Source: Amycolatopsis jejuensis (GTDB lineage Bacteria; Actinomycetota; Actinomycetes; Mycobacteriales; Pseudonocardiaceae). Taken from it: DNA of 64,000 nucleotides. The notes under the pieces are model-generated. The model did no database searches. It was not told the origin of the DNA and was given only the letters and a program-made list of their open reading frames with translations. The stretch lies in contig NZ_JNYZ01000023.1 of assembly GCF_000717335.1 (NCBI RefSeq), forward strand, positions 69,341 through 133,340. The letters run 5' to 3'. Each line of letters starts with the position of its first letter. Position 1 is the stretch's first letter. Below, in pieces: positions 56,902 through 64,000 of this stretch. The position numbers and the translations under genes were made by a program.

Positions 56902-57807
56902 ATGAGCTGGTTCGACCGTCGTACCTGGCAGGAACCCACGTGGAGCGACGCGGACATCCTGGCCGCCAAGCGGGGCCGGACGGTGTCGGTGGTGCTGCCC
57001 GCGCTCGACGAGGAAGCGACGGTGGGCAGTGTGGTCGCGTCGGTGCGGCCGCTGCTCGGCGGGGTGGTCGACGAGCTGGTGGTGGTCGATTCCGGGTCCA
57101 CTGATGCGACGGCCGAGGTCGCCGCCGCGGCCGGCGCTCGCGTGGTGGCGCGCGAGGACGTGGTGCCGGAGCTGCCGCCGCGCCCGGGCAAGGGCGAGGT
57201 GCTGTGGCGCTCGCTCGCCGCGACCACCGGTGACGTGCTGGTGTTCCTCGACTCCGACCTGGTCGACCCCGACCCGGCGTTCGTGCCGTCGCTGCTCGGG
57301 CCGCTGCTCACCGAGGACGGTGTGCACCTGGTCAAGGGCTTCTACCGGCGGCCGCTGCGGCTGGAGAGCACCGGCGGCGGCCGGGTCACCGAACTGCTGG
57401 CGCGGCCGGTGCTGTCCGCGCTGCGCCCGGCCTTGGGGGAGCTCGTGCAGCCGCTGGGCGGGGAGTACGCGGGTACGCGCGAGTTCCTGGAGTCGGTGCC
57501 GTTCGCCGGGGGATACGGCGTGGAGATCGGCCTGCTGCTGGACGCCGAAGAGCGCTATGGGCTGGACGGGCTCGCGCAGGTCAACCTCGGGGTGCGCAAG
57601 CACCGGAACCGGTCGTTGCTGCAGCTGGGCGTGATGGCACGGCAGATCCTCGGCACCGCGCTGGCGCGATGCGGGGTGCCGAGTGCGGAGGCGGCGCGGT
57701 TCACGCAGTTCGTGCAGGTGTCGGGGGAGTGGGTGCCGGACGTGGCGGAGGTGCTGGTGGCCGATCGGCCGCCGATGCGGGAGGTGCTATTTCGAGGGTT
57801 CGGTTGA
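56902..57807 (+). CDS. gpgS: Glucosyl-3-phosphoglycerate synthase GpgS
   Basis: 301 residues, GT81. It makes glucosyl-3-phosphoglycerate, the first step to methylglucose lipopolysaccharide. GT-A fold with VSVVLPALDEEATVGSVVASVRP, VVDSGSTDATAEVAAAAGA, KGEVLWRSLAATTGDVLVFLDSDLVDPDP (DxD motif) and GGYGVEIGLLLDAEERYG. ATG 56902 starts MSWFDRRTW, as in the mycobacterial enzyme (Rv1208). Its last 107 bases overlap the convergent cydC gene. Confidence 0.94.
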   Translation: MSWFDRRTWQEPTWSDADILAAKRGRTVSVVLPALDEEATVGSVVASVRPLLGGVVDELVVVDSGSTDATAEVAAAAGARVVAREDVVPELPPRPGKGEVLWRSLAATTGDVLVFLDSDLVDPDPAFVPSLLGPLLTEDGVHLVKGFYRRPLRLESTGGGRVTELLARPVLSALRPALGELVQPLGGEYAGTREFLESVPFAGGYGVEIGLLLDAEERYGLDGLAQVNLGVRKHRNRSLLQLGVMARQILGTALARCGVPSAEAARFTQFVQVSGEWVPDVAEVLVADRPPMREVLFRGFG

Positions 57808-59257
57808 AGCCTTCGAGGTGTTCGGGGCGGTGGGTGACGAGTACGACGGTCCCCTTCGCCCCGGCCAGTACGCGGGCCAGGATTTCGTCGCCGTGGGCGG
57901 GGTCGAGGCCTTCGACGGGCTCGTCGAGCACGAGCACCGGCGGCGCGGCGAGCACGGCCCGGGCGAGGATGAGGCGTTGCCGCTGGCCGCCGGACAGGGT
58001 GTCGCCGTTCTGGCCGGTGTCGCGGTCGAGGGGCAGGTCGAAACCGGCGGTTTCGCAGGCGGCGCGGAGTTCGTCGTCGGTCGCGTGGGGGTTGGCCAGT
58101 AGCAGGTTTTCGCGGACGGTGGTGGCGAAGACGTGCGCGTCGGCGAGGGCGCCGGAGATCACCTCGGGGTGCGGGCCGCGGACAGGGTGGCCATCGACAG
58201 TGACCTCGCCGGACGTCGGTTTGGTGAAGCCGAGCAGGACGTGCAGGAGGGTCGTCTTTCCGGCGCCGGACGGGCCGAGGATGCCGAGGCGCGTGCCCGG
58301 TGGCAGGTCGAGGGTGAGGTTTTCCAGTACTGGAGGTTGGCCGGGGTAACGCACGCTGACGTTGGTGAGACGGAAGCGGCCAGGCCCGGGCGGCGGTGGT
58401 GTGGTCGGTTTCGGAGCGGCGAGGACGGCGCGGACCCGGCCCAGGGAGGCACGGATGTCCGGGACTCGTTCCGCCGCGGGGATCAGCGGCAGGACGAGCT
58501 CGAACAGCGCCATCGTGGTCAGGGTGAGAGCCGCGGTGACCGGGATGCTTGCCGGGCTGAGCAACGCGACGCCTGAGGTGGTCGCGAATTGCACCGTCAC
58601 TCCAGCGGCGGTGAGCAGGGAACGGCGGGTGGCCGTTCGACGGGCTGTTCGGGCCAGTTGGCGCACGATTTCGTCGGCGCGGTCCTTTTCCCGTTGTTCC
58701 CAGCCGTAGGCGATCAGTTCGGACCGGCCTAGTATCAGTTCTACCGTGCGTTCGGCGAGTTCCTTGCGCGGGTCGGCGGTTCCCCTTGTGGCTACTGCTA
58801 TTGCGACGGTGGTGAGGGTGAGTCCAATGAGGACTACGGCGGCTGCGGTCATGCTGATCACGGCGGTGGGAATGAGCACGGCGAGGCTGACGGTGCCTGC
58901 TACCACTGTGGGTAAGGCGAGGCGGAGGATGGCGTCCTGCACGGCGTCCACATCGGACACCAGCCGGGTGACCAGGTCGGCGCCGGAGTGTTCGGCTACG
59001 CGGCGGGGGAGAAGTGCTTCGTACACCCTGGTCCGCAGCTTCGCCAGGTAGCGGAGGACGACGTCGTGCCCGGAAAGTCTTTCGGCGTAACGGAGTCCGC
59101 CGCGGGCGAGGGCGAACACGCGGACCGCGACGATGGCGACAGTCAACGCACCGAGCGGCGGTTGTTCGGCGGCGCGCATCAGGAGCCACGCGGCGGTGCC
59201 GGTGAGGCCGAGCCCGGCGAGTTCGGCGCCGACGGCGAGGAGGATGGCGCGTTTCAT
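57701..59257 (-). CDS. cydC: Thiol reductant ABC exporter subunit CydC
   Basis: 518 residues. Six-helix transmembrane part (about 1-290: LLAVGAELAGLGLTGTAAWLLMRAAE, VVAGTVSLAVLIPTAVIS) and an ATPase domain with Walker A GPSGAGKTT, signature LSGGQRQR and Walker B LVLDEPVEG. The region between Q-loop and signature is normal here, unlike in CydD. CydDC exports glutathione/cysteine or heme-linked thiols and is needed for bd oxidase assembly. ATG 59257 overlaps the cydD stop by four bases. A Pro/Ala-rich tail of about 35 residues is encoded opposite the end of gpgS. Confidence 0.92.
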   Translation of the reverse strand: MKRAILLAVGAELAGLGLTGTAAWLLMRAAEQPPLGALTVAIVAVRVFALARGGLRYAERLSGHDVVLRYLAKLRTRVYEALLPRRVAEHSGADLVTRLVSDVDAVQDAILRLALPTVVAGTVSLAVLIPTAVISMTAAAVVLIGLTLTTVAIAVATRGTADPRKELAERTVELILGRSELIAYGWEQREKDRADEIVRQLARTARRTATRRSLLTAAGVTVQFATTSGVALLSPASIPVTAALTLTTMALFELVLPLIPAAERVPDIRASLGRVRAVLAAPKPTTPPPPGPGRFRLTNVSVRYPGQPPVLENLTLDLPPGTRLGILGPSGAGKTTLLHVLLGFTKPTSGEVTVDGHPVRGPHPEVISGALADAHVFATTVRENLLLANPHATDDELRAACETAGFDLPLDRDTGQNGDTLSGGQRQRLILARAVLAAPPVLVLDEPVEGLDPAHGDEILARVLAGAKGTVVLVTHRPEHLEGFNRTLEIAPPASAADRPPAPPPRPAPTPPTPARTA

Positions 59258-60681
59258 GCTGTCACCTTCCCGTGGCGGAGTTCGATCGTTCGTGACGCGA
59301 GTGCGGCCAGCGCTGGTCGATGTGCGACGAGGAGGGCGGTGCGGCCGGGCAGGAGTTTTCGCGCGCCCGACAGGACGGTTGCTTCGGTTTGGGTGTCGAG
59401 GCGTGCGGTTGGTTCGTCCAGCAGGATGAGTCCGGCGTCGCGGGACAGAGCGCGGGACAGGCCGATGCGTTGGCGTTGTCCGGCGGACAGCTTGCCGGGG
59501 TTTTCCGTTACGGTGCCGTGGAAGACGGTCGGTCGTTGGGGAAGCCAGGCGGTGTCGCGCAGCCAGGCGGCGTGGTCGAGGTCGCGCAGGTCGATGCCGT
59601 CGATCAGGACGCGGCCGGAGGTGGGGGTGACGAAACCCAGCAGCAGTGCGAGCATGGTGGACTTTCCGGCGCCACTCGGGCCGACCAGCGCGATGTGTTC
59701 GCCTGAGCCGATGGTCAGGTCTACTTCGGACAGCGCGCAGGTGTCTCCATAGTGGACGGATACGCGGTCGAAGACCACTTCCGGTGGGCCGGGGCGTCGC
59801 GTTTGGACTCCGGTGTGACGGACTACCGTTGGTGTGTTGAGGATTTCTCGCAGCGCGGTGAGGCCCTCGGCGGCAGCGTGGAATTTCGCTCCGGCGGCAC
59901 GCAGGGGTAGGTACGCCTCCGGGGCCAGGACCAAGACCAGCATGGCGGTGTGCGCGGTCATCGAGCCGGACAGGAGCCGGAATCCGATCGGCACTGCTAC
60001 GAGCGCGATCGACAGGGTGGCGATGAGTTCCAGTACCAGTGCGGAAAGGAAGGCGACCCGCAAAGTCTTCACCGTGGCATCCGCATGGGCGTCGGCCATC
60101 TCGCGGACGGCTTGTGCTTGCGCTTGGGCTCGGCCGAACAGTTTGAGCGTCGGCAATCCGCGGACGACGTCGAGGAAATGCCCGCCGAGACGCGTCAGGA
60201 GTGTCCATTGTGTCCGCGCTCGGGTGTGTGCGCCGATGAGGGCGGCGAACAACGGGACCAGTGGAACGGTTGCGGTCACGATCAATGCGGAAGTCAAGTC
60301 GGCTGTGAAAAGCCTTGCCAGTACGGCAATCGGCACCATTGCCGACAGGACCATCGCCGGGAGGTAGCCCGCGAGATACGTTGCGGTCGCGTCGACGCCT
60401 TTGGTGATTCGGGTCGCGGTCTCGCCAGGATCACCAGTCGCGTCGAGCAATCGACGACGTAAGCCGGTTTGCGCTGAAGCCGTGAAGCGACTGGTGACCA
60501 ATCCGTGCGCGACGGCGAGCAAGATCCGTGCGGCGATGGCGATGAACAGCGTCGCTCCAACGCGGTCGCCGGTGAGCAGGGTGGCCAGCCCGTCTGCTTG
60601 GACGAGCACTGTGACGGCGGTGAGCGCGCCCAGTACGGTGAGCAATCCGAGATACTGTCGGAGACCGGGTAAGGGAGGCAT
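59254..60681 (-). CDS. cydD: Thiol reductant ABC exporter subunit CydD, ATPase shortened
   Basis: 475 residues, about 60-90 shorter than usual CydD. The transmembrane part is complete (LGLLTVLGALTAVTVLVQADGLATLL at the start). The ATPase has Walker A GPSGAGKST, Q-loop WLPQRPTVF, then GTVTENPGKLSAGQRQRIG: the 30-45 residues of the helical subdomain normally found between the TEN and the signature LSAGQ are gone. Walker B LILLDEPTA follows normally. No frameshift is involved. ATG 60681 is 12 bases after the cydB stop. CydD may be impaired; CydC, its partner, is normal. Confidence 0.88.
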   Translation of the reverse strand: MPPLPGLRQYLGLLTVLGALTAVTVLVQADGLATLLTGDRVGATLFIAIAARILLAVAHGLVTSRFTASAQTGLRRRLLDATGDPGETATRITKGVDATATYLAGYLPAMVLSAMVPIAVLARLFTADLTSALIVTATVPLVPLFAALIGAHTRARTQWTLLTRLGGHFLDVVRGLPTLKLFGRAQAQAQAVREMADAHADATVKTLRVAFLSALVLELIATLSIALVAVPIGFRLLSGSMTAHTAMLVLVLAPEAYLPLRAAGAKFHAAAEGLTALREILNTPTVVRHTGVQTRRPGPPEVVFDRVSVHYGDTCALSEVDLTIGSGEHIALVGPSGAGKSTMLALLLGFVTPTSGRVLIDGIDLRDLDHAAWLRDTAWLPQRPTVFHGTVTENPGKLSAGQRQRIGLSRALSRDAGLILLDEPTARLDTQTEATVLSGARKLLPGRTALLVAHRPALAALASRTIELRHGKVTA

Positions 60682-60693
60682 GGCGGGTCTCCT

Positions 60694-61671
60694 TCAGAAG
60701 TGCAGCAACGATTTCCGGTCGACTGGACCGCGGTGTGCTCGCCACGTCAGCCACTGGACGACGATCAGCACCACGAGGGTCGGTGCGGCAAACCAGCCCA
60801 GCAAGGTCGCGGTATGTGGGTCGGTGGCAGCTTGGTCGACGGTCAGCTGGTAGCCCACAGTGGACGAAAGAACGACTGGGAACCGGATAACTCCGACCAG
60901 TAATGCTGGAGTCGCCGCGAGAAGCATTACGGCGGGTAGGGCAAGCCGCGGCCGGTTGAGTCCGAAAAGGACAGTCAGGTAGGCGGCGAAGCTGATCCCG
61001 GCGACTGCCAACGCTGCCCAGGAGGCATCGGAGAAGGCACCCCAGATCGTGGCGACCGCGAGGAAAGCACCGACTGGTGCGGTGAACGACCGAGCCAGCC
61101 GACGGACCCGTCCGGCAATTTCCGCCGGACCTCGCACCATCAGGAACACCAAGCCCTGCAGGCAGAATAACGCGACGAACCCGATTCCCCAGAGCACCGC
61201 GTACGGATTGAACAGTGCCAGCAGGTCGTCCACCGGACGACCTTGCGTGTCCAACGGCAGTCCGTGCACGAGATTCCCGAGGAACAACCCCCACGAGACA
61301 GCCGTGACCAGCGCGCCCGCGGTGATCCCGAACGACCACCCGCGTCGGCCGCCCTCCGGGTGCCTGCTTCGCAGCTGTACGGCCGCGGTGAACGTGACCA
61401 GACCGAGCAGCAGAAGCACCACCAGCACGTACGCCCCGGCGAACACCCGGCCTTCCAAATGCGGAAAAGCGCCGAACAACACCCCTACGGCCGCGATCAG
61501 CCACACCTCGTTGGCCAGGAAGAACGGCCCGATCGCGCCCAGTACCCGGCGTCTCCCGAGCTCGTCGCGGGCCAGCGTGGGCAGTAGCATCCCGACGCCG
61601 TAGTCGTAACCGGCCAATGCGAAGTAGCCGCCCAGTAGCAAACCCAGGACACCCCACCAGATCGTGATCAT
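60694..61671 (-). CDS. cydB: Cytochrome bd oxidase subunit II, CydB
   Basis: 325 residues with about eight or nine hydrophobic helices. The N-terminal WWGVLGLLLGGYFALAGYDYGVGMLLPTLARDELGRRRVLGAIGPFFLANEVWLIAAVGVLFGAFP block is the family hallmark. It holds the second half of the bd oxidase membrane core. ATG 61671 follows GGAGTG; the longer frame from 61686 overlaps the cydA stop. Four bases separate it from cydA, so the two are translated in tandem. Length is normal to slightly short for CydB. Confidence 0.93.
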   Translation of the reverse strand: MITIWWGVLGLLLGGYFALAGYDYGVGMLLPTLARDELGRRRVLGAIGPFFLANEVWLIAAVGVLFGAFPHLEGRVFAGAYVLVVLLLLGLVTFTAAVQLRSRHPEGGRRGWSFGITAGALVTAVSWGLFLGNLVHGLPLDTQGRPVDDLLALFNPYAVLWGIGFVALFCLQGLVFLMVRGPAEIAGRVRRLARSFTAPVGAFLAVATIWGAFSDASWAALAVAGISFAAYLTVLFGLNRPRLALPAVMLLAATPALLVGVIRFPVVLSSTVGYQLTVDQAATDPHTATLLGWFAAPTLVVLIVVQWLTWRAHRGPVDRKSLLHF

Positions 61672-61675
61672 CGGG

Positions 61676-62818
61676 TCACACTCCACTCAGGACAGTCGCG
61701 GTGTCCGGGCCACGCCGCGCGAGCCGGGCCAGCAGGACCCAGTCGGCGATCGCCAGCACCGCGAACAACAGCGTGAAAGCAATGAAGGAAAAGAGAATCT
61801 GCCCGCCACTTACGTCGGCGAGTGCGTCCGTGGTCCGCAGTTTGCCCCAGACCAGCCACGGCTGCCTGCCGATTTCCCTTACCAGCCAACCACAGATCGC
61901 CGCGATGAACGGCAACGCAATTCCCGGCACCATCAGCACGAGCAACGGCCGCGCGCGGATCAGCAGGTCACGGACCAGCAGCAGGGTACCGAGTAGTGAA
62001 GCGAGGAGGCCGAAGAAGCCGATCATGATCATGATCCCGAGTGGCAGCCCGACCGCGGAGTTCTCCAGCTTCCCCGGCTGGTACCCGGCAATTTCCCCGA
62101 ACTGCGCAAAGCCCTGATTGACGACCACGATGCTCCCGATCAATGCCGTCACCACGCCGATCCGGAGTGAACGACGGAAGAAGCCGACCTCGGTCGTGCG
62201 CTTCAGGAAGTGGTACGCGCTCACCCCGGCCACGAAGAACCCGCCGGTCATCAGCGCGCCGCCGAGCAGGTGGGGCAGCGACGCGGCCAGTGCTGGGTTG
62301 GTGAACAGGGCACCGAAATCGTCGAGCCGCAGCACGCCGTTCTCCACCCGGCTGCCCACCGGGTTCTGCAGGAACGAGTTGGCGACCATGATGAACAGCG
62401 CCGACGCATACGCGGTGAGCGTGACCAGCCACAGCACGGTCAAATGCAGCCATTTGCTCATCCGGCCGCGGCCGAAGATCCACAGTCCGAGGAACGTCGA
62501 CTCGAGGAAGAACGCGACCAGCGTCTCGATGGCGAGCGGCGCCCCGAAAACGTCTCCGGCGAAGGCGGACAATCCCGTCCAGGTCATCCCGAACTGGAAT
62601 TCCATCACGATTCCGGTGACGATCCCGAGTGCATAGTTGACGACGTACAGCCGTCCCCAGAAAACGGTCATCCGGTGCAGCTGCTCGCTGTCGCGCAGCG
62701 TCGCCCGGGTCTGGATGATCGCCACCACGGTCACCAAACCCAGCGTGAGCAGCACGAACAGGAAGTGGAACGACGTCGTGGTCGCGAACTGGAGCCGCGC
62801 GATGGGGAGTGGGTCCAT
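61676..62818 (-). CDS. cydA: Cytochrome bd oxidase subunit I, CydA, Q-loop missing
   Basis: 380 residues where 460-520 are usual. The heme-ligand His18 (TTTSFHFLF), the acidic ETLVAFFLESTF helix, a second heme-type His in the SAYHFL helix and the GRQPWLVWG motif are present. Between IAGYQPGKLENS and VGLPLGIMIMIGFFGLL most of the periplasmic Q-loop is lost: the normal QPMKMAAAEA segment and the following 70-95 residues are missing. The frame is uninterrupted. The start MDPLPIARLQFATTTSFHFLF matches the family. Whether quinol oxidation is still possible is unclear; cyanide-insensitive forms with a short Q-loop are known, but this one is shorter still. Confidence 0.9.
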   Translation of the reverse strand: MDPLPIARLQFATTTSFHFLFVLLTLGLVTVVAIIQTRATLRDSEQLHRMTVFWGRLYVVNYALGIVTGIVMEFQFGMTWTGLSAFAGDVFGAPLAIETLVAFFLESTFLGLWIFGRGRMSKWLHLTVLWLVTLTAYASALFIMVANSFLQNPVGSRVENGVLRLDDFGALFTNPALAASLPHLLGGALMTGGFFVAGVSAYHFLKRTTEVGFFRRSLRIGVVTALIGSIVVVNQGFAQFGEIAGYQPGKLENSAVGLPLGIMIMIGFFGLLASLLGTLLLVRDLLIRARPLLVLMVPGIALPFIAAICGWLVREIGRQPWLVWGKLRTTDALADVSGGQILFSFIAFTLLFAVLAIADWVLLARLARRGPDTATVLSGV

Positions 62819-62833
62819 GCCGCGGGAGTCTAT

Positions 62834-62850
62834 ATGTAGCCTGGCTACAT
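62834..62850. promoter_or_regulatory. Palindrome in cydA promoter (PadR-type operator candidate)
   Basis: ATGTAGCCTGGCTACAT is a perfect 17-base palindrome of eight-base arms around one T. A third half-site (ATGTAGG) follows directly, so CTACATGTAG overlaps it. It lies 16 bases ahead of cydA, over the expected -10 (TATAGA on the minus strand). ATGTA-N7-TACAT resembles PadR-family sites, and a PadR gene is divergent. Confidence 0.6.
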
Positions 62851-62866
62851 GTAGGCACCAAATCCA

Positions 62867-62885
62867 TGAGATCCGGGAGATCTCA
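62867..62885. promoter_or_regulatory. Second inverted repeat in cydA-padR gap
   Basis: TGAGATC (62867-62873) and GATCTCA (62879-62885) are perfect seven-base arms around CGGGA. It is 17 bases from the first palindrome and about 75 bases upstream of the padR start. It may be a second site or one for another regulator. Confidence 0.45.
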
Positions 62886-62959
62886 GGGTTTTCCCCGGGT
62901 GGTTTCCGCGATGCCGGGAATTAGCGTCGGCGGGGTCCGCATGAGTAGACTGCCCACCT

Positions 62960-63277
62960 ATGAAGGCGGACACGTTGCGCGGGCATCTCGACGCGTTGCT
63001 GCTCGCGGTCCTCGACGGCCGCAAGCTGCACGGTTACGCGATCATCGAGGCGCTGGCGCTGCGCAGTGACGGAGCACTCGACCTGCCGACGGGCACGGTG
63101 TACCCGGCGTTGCGCCGGCTCGAGCGGGCCGGATACCTGGCCAGTGAGTGGGACGTGGTGTCCGGCCGCAAGCGCCGCACGTACCGGCTCACCCGCGCCG
63201 GGCAGCAGGCGCTCGCCACCGAGCGGGCGGAGTGGCGGGAGTTCACCACGGTGATCGGCGGAGTACTGGAGACATGA
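62960..63277 (+). CDS. PadR-family transcriptional regulator
   Basis: 105 residues, short PadR type. The winged helix LRGHLDALLLAVLDGRKLHGYAIIEALALRSDGALDLPTGTVYPALRRLERAGYLASEWDVVSGRKRRTYRLTRAGQQAL is complete with GTVYPALRRLE and RRTYRLT motifs. ATG 62960 has TAGACT only about 10 bases upstream, so it may be transcribed as a leaderless mRNA. Overlaps the HAAS-domain gene by four bases (ATGA at 63274). Divergent from cydA with palindromes between, so it probably controls the bd operon, itself or both. Confidence 0.92.
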   Translation: MKADTLRGHLDALLLAVLDGRKLHGYAIIEALALRSDGALDLPTGTVYPALRRLERAGYLASEWDVVSGRKRRTYRLTRAGQQALATERAEWREFTTVIGGVLET

Positions 63278-63936
63278 ACGCGATCGACGGGTACCTGGCC
63301 GAGCTCGACCGGCAGCTGGTCGGCAGCCGGTCCGCGAAGGCCGACCTGCTCGCCGAGGCGCGCGACGGCCTGCACGACGCGGCCGAGGCGTACCGGGAGG
63401 GCGGCTGGAGCGCCGAGGACGCGCAACGCCGGGCGGTCGCGGATTTCGGCCACGTCGGCGAGGTCGCCGGTGACTACCAGGCCGAGCTGAGCATGCACAG
63501 CGGCGTGCGCACGCTGTGGAAGGTGGTGCTCGGGGTGCCCGCGATGCAGACGTCGTGGGAGCTGGCGCGCATCCTCACCTTCGGCTCGTGGGCGAAGCTC
63601 ACCACGCCGAACCCGGGTTGGTACCCGTACGTCACGCAGTTCTCACACGGAGCGATCTACGCCGTCCCGTTCGTCGGCCTTGTTGCGCTGGTGTGCGCGC
63701 GGTGGCTGAGCCGTCGTGTCGACGGCGCGGTGATCGCCCGGATCTGCGGGGTGCTGATCGCCGTCGCGGTGGGCCTCAACCTGGTGTCGGTGGGGTTGAT
63801 CGTGGGCGCGACCGGCGTGGTCGACGCGTCGAGGCTGTTCCTCAGCGTGCCGTGCGGGGTGCTGATGGTGGCGTGGGTGCTGCTGTCGCTCCGTTTCGTC
63901 GTGCTAGTGCCGCGCCCCAGAAGGTTGGCGAGGTAA
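63274..63936 (+). CDS. Membrane protein with HAAS-type signalling domain
   Basis: 220 residues. The first 80 residues (MNAIDGYLAELDRQLVGSRSAKADLLAEARDGLHDAAEAYREGGWSAEDAQRRAVADFGHVGEVAGDYQAELS) are the charged helical HAAS / permease-prefix domain found next to PadR-type regulators. Three or four hydrophobic helices follow (AIYAVPFVGLVALVCARWL, ICGVLIAVAVGLNLVSVGLIVG, LFLSVPCGVLMVAWVLLSLRF). Such proteins are thought to interact with or be controlled by the cognate PadR. Function unknown. Translation is coupled to padR. Confidence 0.8.
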   Translation: MNAIDGYLAELDRQLVGSRSAKADLLAEARDGLHDAAEAYREGGWSAEDAQRRAVADFGHVGEVAGDYQAELSMHSGVRTLWKVVLGVPAMQTSWELARILTFGSWAKLTTPNPGWYPYVTQFSHGAIYAVPFVGLVALVCARWLSRRVDGAVIARICGVLIAVAVGLNLVSVGLIVGATGVVDASRLFLSVPCGVLMVAWVLLSLRFVVLVPRPRRLAR

Positions 63937-64000
63937 TAGCTCCCTTCGGGCCGCTCATTTGCCACGCCTGGCACTCTGCCGGGTGGAGGTGGTGCCCGTG

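Noticed and set aside
59254..62818. cydA and cydD as frameshifted pseudogenes
   Set aside because: Both frames are continuous with normal ends and coupled spacing; the losses are internal and in frame, so they are annotated as genes with a note.
62819..62959. Rex (TTGTGAANNNNTTCACAA) site at cydA
   Set aside because: No such sequence in the gap; the palindromes there are of other types.
63937..64000. Possible start of another gene at the right edge
   Set aside because: Only 64 bases, no start codon with a ribosome site and no recognisable sequence on either strand.

Overview
The window is high-GC actinobacterial chromosome. GTG starts, tightly packed genes and terminators without T-tracts are typical. 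Gene content points to a mycolate-group or Pseudonocardiaceae relative (Amycolatopsis-like is my inference; no rRNA or tRNA is present to confirm it). Many genes appear in the order known from Mycobacterium tuberculosis, but two blocks that lie far apart there (roughly Rv3261-Rv3276 and Rv1177-Rv1208) sit side by side here, joined near 43.8-44.1 kb.

Layout. 0-5 kb: partial GtrA-like flippase, a large ECF sigma factor fused to a zinc-finger and membrane/extracellular tail, a degenerate GGDEF protein and a GT87 mannosyltransferase. 5.3-10.5 kb: purK-purE, a lipoprotein, an acyl-CoA synthetase and a FadE25-type acyl-CoA dehydrogenase. 10.5-17.4 kb: accessory genes (AttH/CrtC-like lipocalin, DinB-fold protein, hydrolase, secreted lipase, TetM/OtrA-like ribosomal protection GTPase, DoxX protein). 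17.4-23.3 kb: TIGR03089 protein, two tandem LytR-CpsA-Psr ligases, rmlB and rmlD. 23.3-26.8 kb: a monooxygenase/SDR/metallo-hydrolase operon. 27-39 kb: envelope glycosyltransferases (GT4, GT2-GT4 fusion, GT2, GT4, GT4, WbbL), a DUF3800 gene beside a candidate structured RNA, GDP-mannose pyrophosphorylase and an AlkA-type glycosylase. 39-43.8 kb: coenzyme F420 genes fbiA-fbiB in a coupled operon with GNAT, NUDIX, a 48-residue membrane protein and a GntR regulator. 44-51 kb: fdxA-dapC, dapD and dapE of lysine/DAP synthesis, a TetR/FAD-monooxygenase pair and a CHAD protein. 51-54.5 kb: a GH18 chitinase and an M4 protease with a chitin-binding domain, with DasR-like boxes upstream of the chitinase. 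54.8-57.8 kb: two LOG-family proteins, PlsC and GpgS. 57.7-64 kb: cydABDC and a PadR/HAAS pair.

How the genes work together. Much of the window builds the cell envelope: dTDP-rhamnose (rmlBD), the linker rhamnosyltransferase (wbbL), GDP-mannose (manB) for the mannosyltransferases, LCP ligases attaching polymers to peptidoglycan, DAP for the peptidoglycan itself, and GpgS for methylglucose polysaccharide precursors. Around these lie redox and detoxification genes (F420, bd oxidase, monooxygenases) and secreted polymer degradation.

The most unusual items are the bd oxidase genes, where CydA lacks nearly the whole Q-loop and CydD lacks the helical segment of its ATPase; a three-copy 95-bp tandem repeat carrying hairpins at 33.1-33.4 kb; a fossil in-frame chimera of the acyl-CoA synthetase and the acyl-CoA dehydrogenase at 11.64-11.76 kb; and the DUF3800/structured-RNA locus. 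The last 64 bases (63937-64000) hold no gene I can identify. I saw no tRNA, rRNA, CRISPR array or intact insertion sequence.
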